A stretch of DNA of 6,486 nucleotides from Gulosibacter massiliensis (lineage in GTDB: Bacteria > Actinomycetota > Actinomycetes > Actinomycetales > Microbacteriaceae). The notes beneath the pieces are model-generated. The model searched no databases. It had not been told where the DNA came from and was given only the letters and a program-made list of their open reading frames with translations. The position numbers were made by a program, and so were the translations under genes. The stretch lies in NCBI GenBank assembly GCA_945901035.1, contig CAMDKN010000075.1:1-6486 (forward strand), in the 5' to 3' direction. The number at the start of each line of letters is the position of its first letter. The first letter of the stretch is position 1. Shown in pieces: positions 5,593-6,486 of the stretch.

Positions 5593-6339
5593 TCAGGGGG
5601 TGCCCACTGTTCCGATTTTGAGTGAGTCCAATTGAGAATTCGGCGCGCTGTCCGAACCGTGTTTTACGCTAAATTGTTCCGTCCCGTCGACACCACAAAT
5701 TTGTGAAATGGCGGCTAACCCGCCCGGATGACGAGACACAAACGGGGTCACGTCGTACACGTTCCCGTCGACAATCGTCCAACAATCCTCGGCGGTGGAG
5801 TGCTGGGCCACGTCTTCCGCGGAGAATACGGTGGCGTCGACAACAGTGTCGTCCGGTGGGGCGCTCTCCGTTTCGACCGGCTGCTCAGCGACGGGAGCGA
5901 TTTTCCCCCAGGTCGCCTCGGCGCCGGAATGACCGACGAGGAAGATCACTACCAGCACCTGAACGGCGGTGACGACGAGCACCCCGCCCAGAATGCGCCG
6001 CACCAGAACCGACGACGAGCGCCTCGTGACAAGCCACCACGCGACGGCGACGACGAAGAACGCAGCCACCCACAGCGGAACGCTCTCGCCCAGTTCCTCG
6101 TGGCGTTCGGTGATTCCAATTCGCTCAGCGAGGGCCTCACCGGATTCTTTGGCGATAAACGCGAGGGGCACGGTGACCCCGAGAAGAACAATCAGCGCGA
6201 CGACGAATCGTTTGCGGAAAGCCGAATTGACGACCGCGACGATGAGTCCGAGCGCGGCGAGCGGAACGAGTACCACCACGGCATGAATGACCAGAGGGTG
6301 GACGGGCAGCCCCGCAACGGCGTCGAAAAGTGAATCCAT
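5593..6339 (-). CDS. DUF2231-like membrane domain fused to cytochrome b5 heme domain
   Basis: The protein has 248 residues. The N-terminal half has four TM segments (about 16-38, 44-63, 88-106, 115-137) and begins GLPVHPLVIHAVVVLVPLAALG, the DUF2231 hallmark, ending in GHSGAEATW (136-144). After a Pro/Glu-rich linker (about 145-170) comes a cytochrome b5-like domain (171-245): EDCWTIVDGNVYDVTPFVSRHPGG with axial His204, and a second axial His227 in SVKHGSD. Basic loops (FRKR 41-44, RR 106-107 and 114-115) lie on the side opposite H14, H19, H80, H137 and the C-terminus. By the positive-inside rule the heme domain is therefore outside the cytoplasm, a topology compatible with trans-membrane electron transfer through heme held by the DUF2231 histidines. 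ATG 6339 has no clear Shine-Dalgarno and a -10 sits just upstream. It is first in the minus-strand cluster; partners and acceptor are unknown. Confidence 0.88.
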   Translation of the reverse strand: MDSLFDAVAGLPVHPLVIHAVVVLVPLAALGLIVAVVNSAFRKRFVVALIVLLGVTVPLAFIAKESGEALAERIGITERHEELGESVPLWVAAFFVVAVAWWLVTRRSSSVLVRRILGGVLVVTAVQVLVVIFLVGHSGAEATWGKIAPVAEQPVETESAPPDDTVVDATVFSAEDVAQHSTAEDCWTIVDGNVYDVTPFVSRHPGGLAAISQICGVDGTEQFSVKHGSDSAPNSQLDSLKIGTVGTP

Positions 6340-6347
6340 AGTGAAGG

Positions 6348-6353
6348 AGCATA
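6348..6353 (-). promoter_or_regulatory. Possible -10 element of the DUF2231-cytochrome b5 gene
   Basis: On the minus strand TATGCT lies 8 nt before ATG 6339, matching the TAnnnT -10 form. Transcription would start within one to three bases of the ATG, giving a leaderless or near-leaderless mRNA, consistent with the absence of a Shine-Dalgarno. No convincing -35 is seen. Confidence 0.4.
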
Positions 6354-6413
6354 GTTACCGAACCTGTGAAATACAGCCAGCACCACCGAATCGTTCGGCT
6401 CGTCAACCTGAAT

Positions 6414-6419
6414 TATGAT
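6414..6419 (+). promoter_or_regulatory. Probable -10 element of the divergent gene at the right edge
   Basis: TATGAT on the + strand matches five of six consensus bases and lies 47 nt before ATG 6467, predicting a leader of about 40 nt. No strong -35 is visible at 16-18 bp. Confidence 0.45.
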
Positions 6420-6466
6420 GGACAGGACAGGGGGGTTGAGAGCCTCCCATCACGAGAGGCACACAG

Positions 6467-6486
6467 ATGAGTGACCGCAAAACCAC
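6467..6486 (+). CDS. Start of an unidentified gene cut by the window edge
   Basis: ATG 6467 is preceded by GAGAGG (6454-6459) at 7-nt spacing and begins MSDRKT before the window ends. Start, RBS and an upstream TATGAT make a real gene likely, divergent from the cytochrome b5 fusion gene. Too little is visible to name a product. Confidence 0.6.

Noticed and set aside
5581..5603. Inverted repeats GGGTGCACCC and GCACCC...GGGTGC near the end of the cytochrome b5 gene, as a terminator
   Set aside because: The first is a palindrome with no loop, the second a 6-bp stem spanning the stop codon, and no T-tract follows on the minus strand.
5728..6333. Long + strand open frame opposite the cytochrome b5 fusion
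   Set aside because: Its translation is extremely charged and low-complexity (D, R, G, H-rich), as expected of antisense to a membrane gene. The minus strand has clear DUF2231 and b5 motifs.

Overview
The window looks like an actinobacterial chromosome, plausibly Microbacteriaceae or a relative. The base composition is moderately GC-rich with G/C-biased third codon positions, GTG starts occur, some genes seem to lack leaders, and the gene families fit (long actinobacterial-type DUF427, DHA2 exporters). I infer this lineage from style only; there is no rRNA or other marker gene here.

Layout. The left half is on the + strand. It holds the 3' part of a DHA2-type (EmrB/QacA-like) drug exporter (2-1282) and an intergenic stem-loop. 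Next comes a MarR-family repressor gene (1434-1880) whose promoter is packed with TAGTTAAC/GTTAACTA half-sites. The repressor overlaps by 11 nt an unrecognised 8-TM membrane protein (1870-2799). About 500 nt without an intact gene follows (2800-3296), containing what looks like the decayed 3' end of a gene. A MIP/aquaporin channel (3297-3959) of the metalloid-channel type, with Val in place of the selectivity-filter Arg, closes this half.

The right half is a minus-strand cluster of four genes, in transcription order: a DUF2231-like membrane domain fused to a cytochrome b5 domain (6339-5593), a DUF427 protein (5539-5060), a LON substrate-binding-domain protein (5055-4414) and a small HNH-like zinc-binding protein with a degenerate active site (4404-3961). 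The last three are nearly contiguous and probably co-transcribed. The cluster meets the aquaporin gene tail to tail with one base between the stop codons. At the right edge a divergent + strand gene begins (6467 onward) but is cut off after seven codons.

How the genes relate. The best-supported regulatory unit is MarR plus the 8-TM protein: an autoregulated pair whose operator overlaps its own promoter. The exporter lies just upstream but is separated by about 150 nt with a hairpin, so shared control is only possible. The most unusual protein is the DUF2231-cytochrome b5 fusion, which by charge distribution should place its heme domain outside the cytoplasm. I see no phage, IS, CRISPR, tRNA or rRNA feature, and no full novel defence or biosynthetic system.
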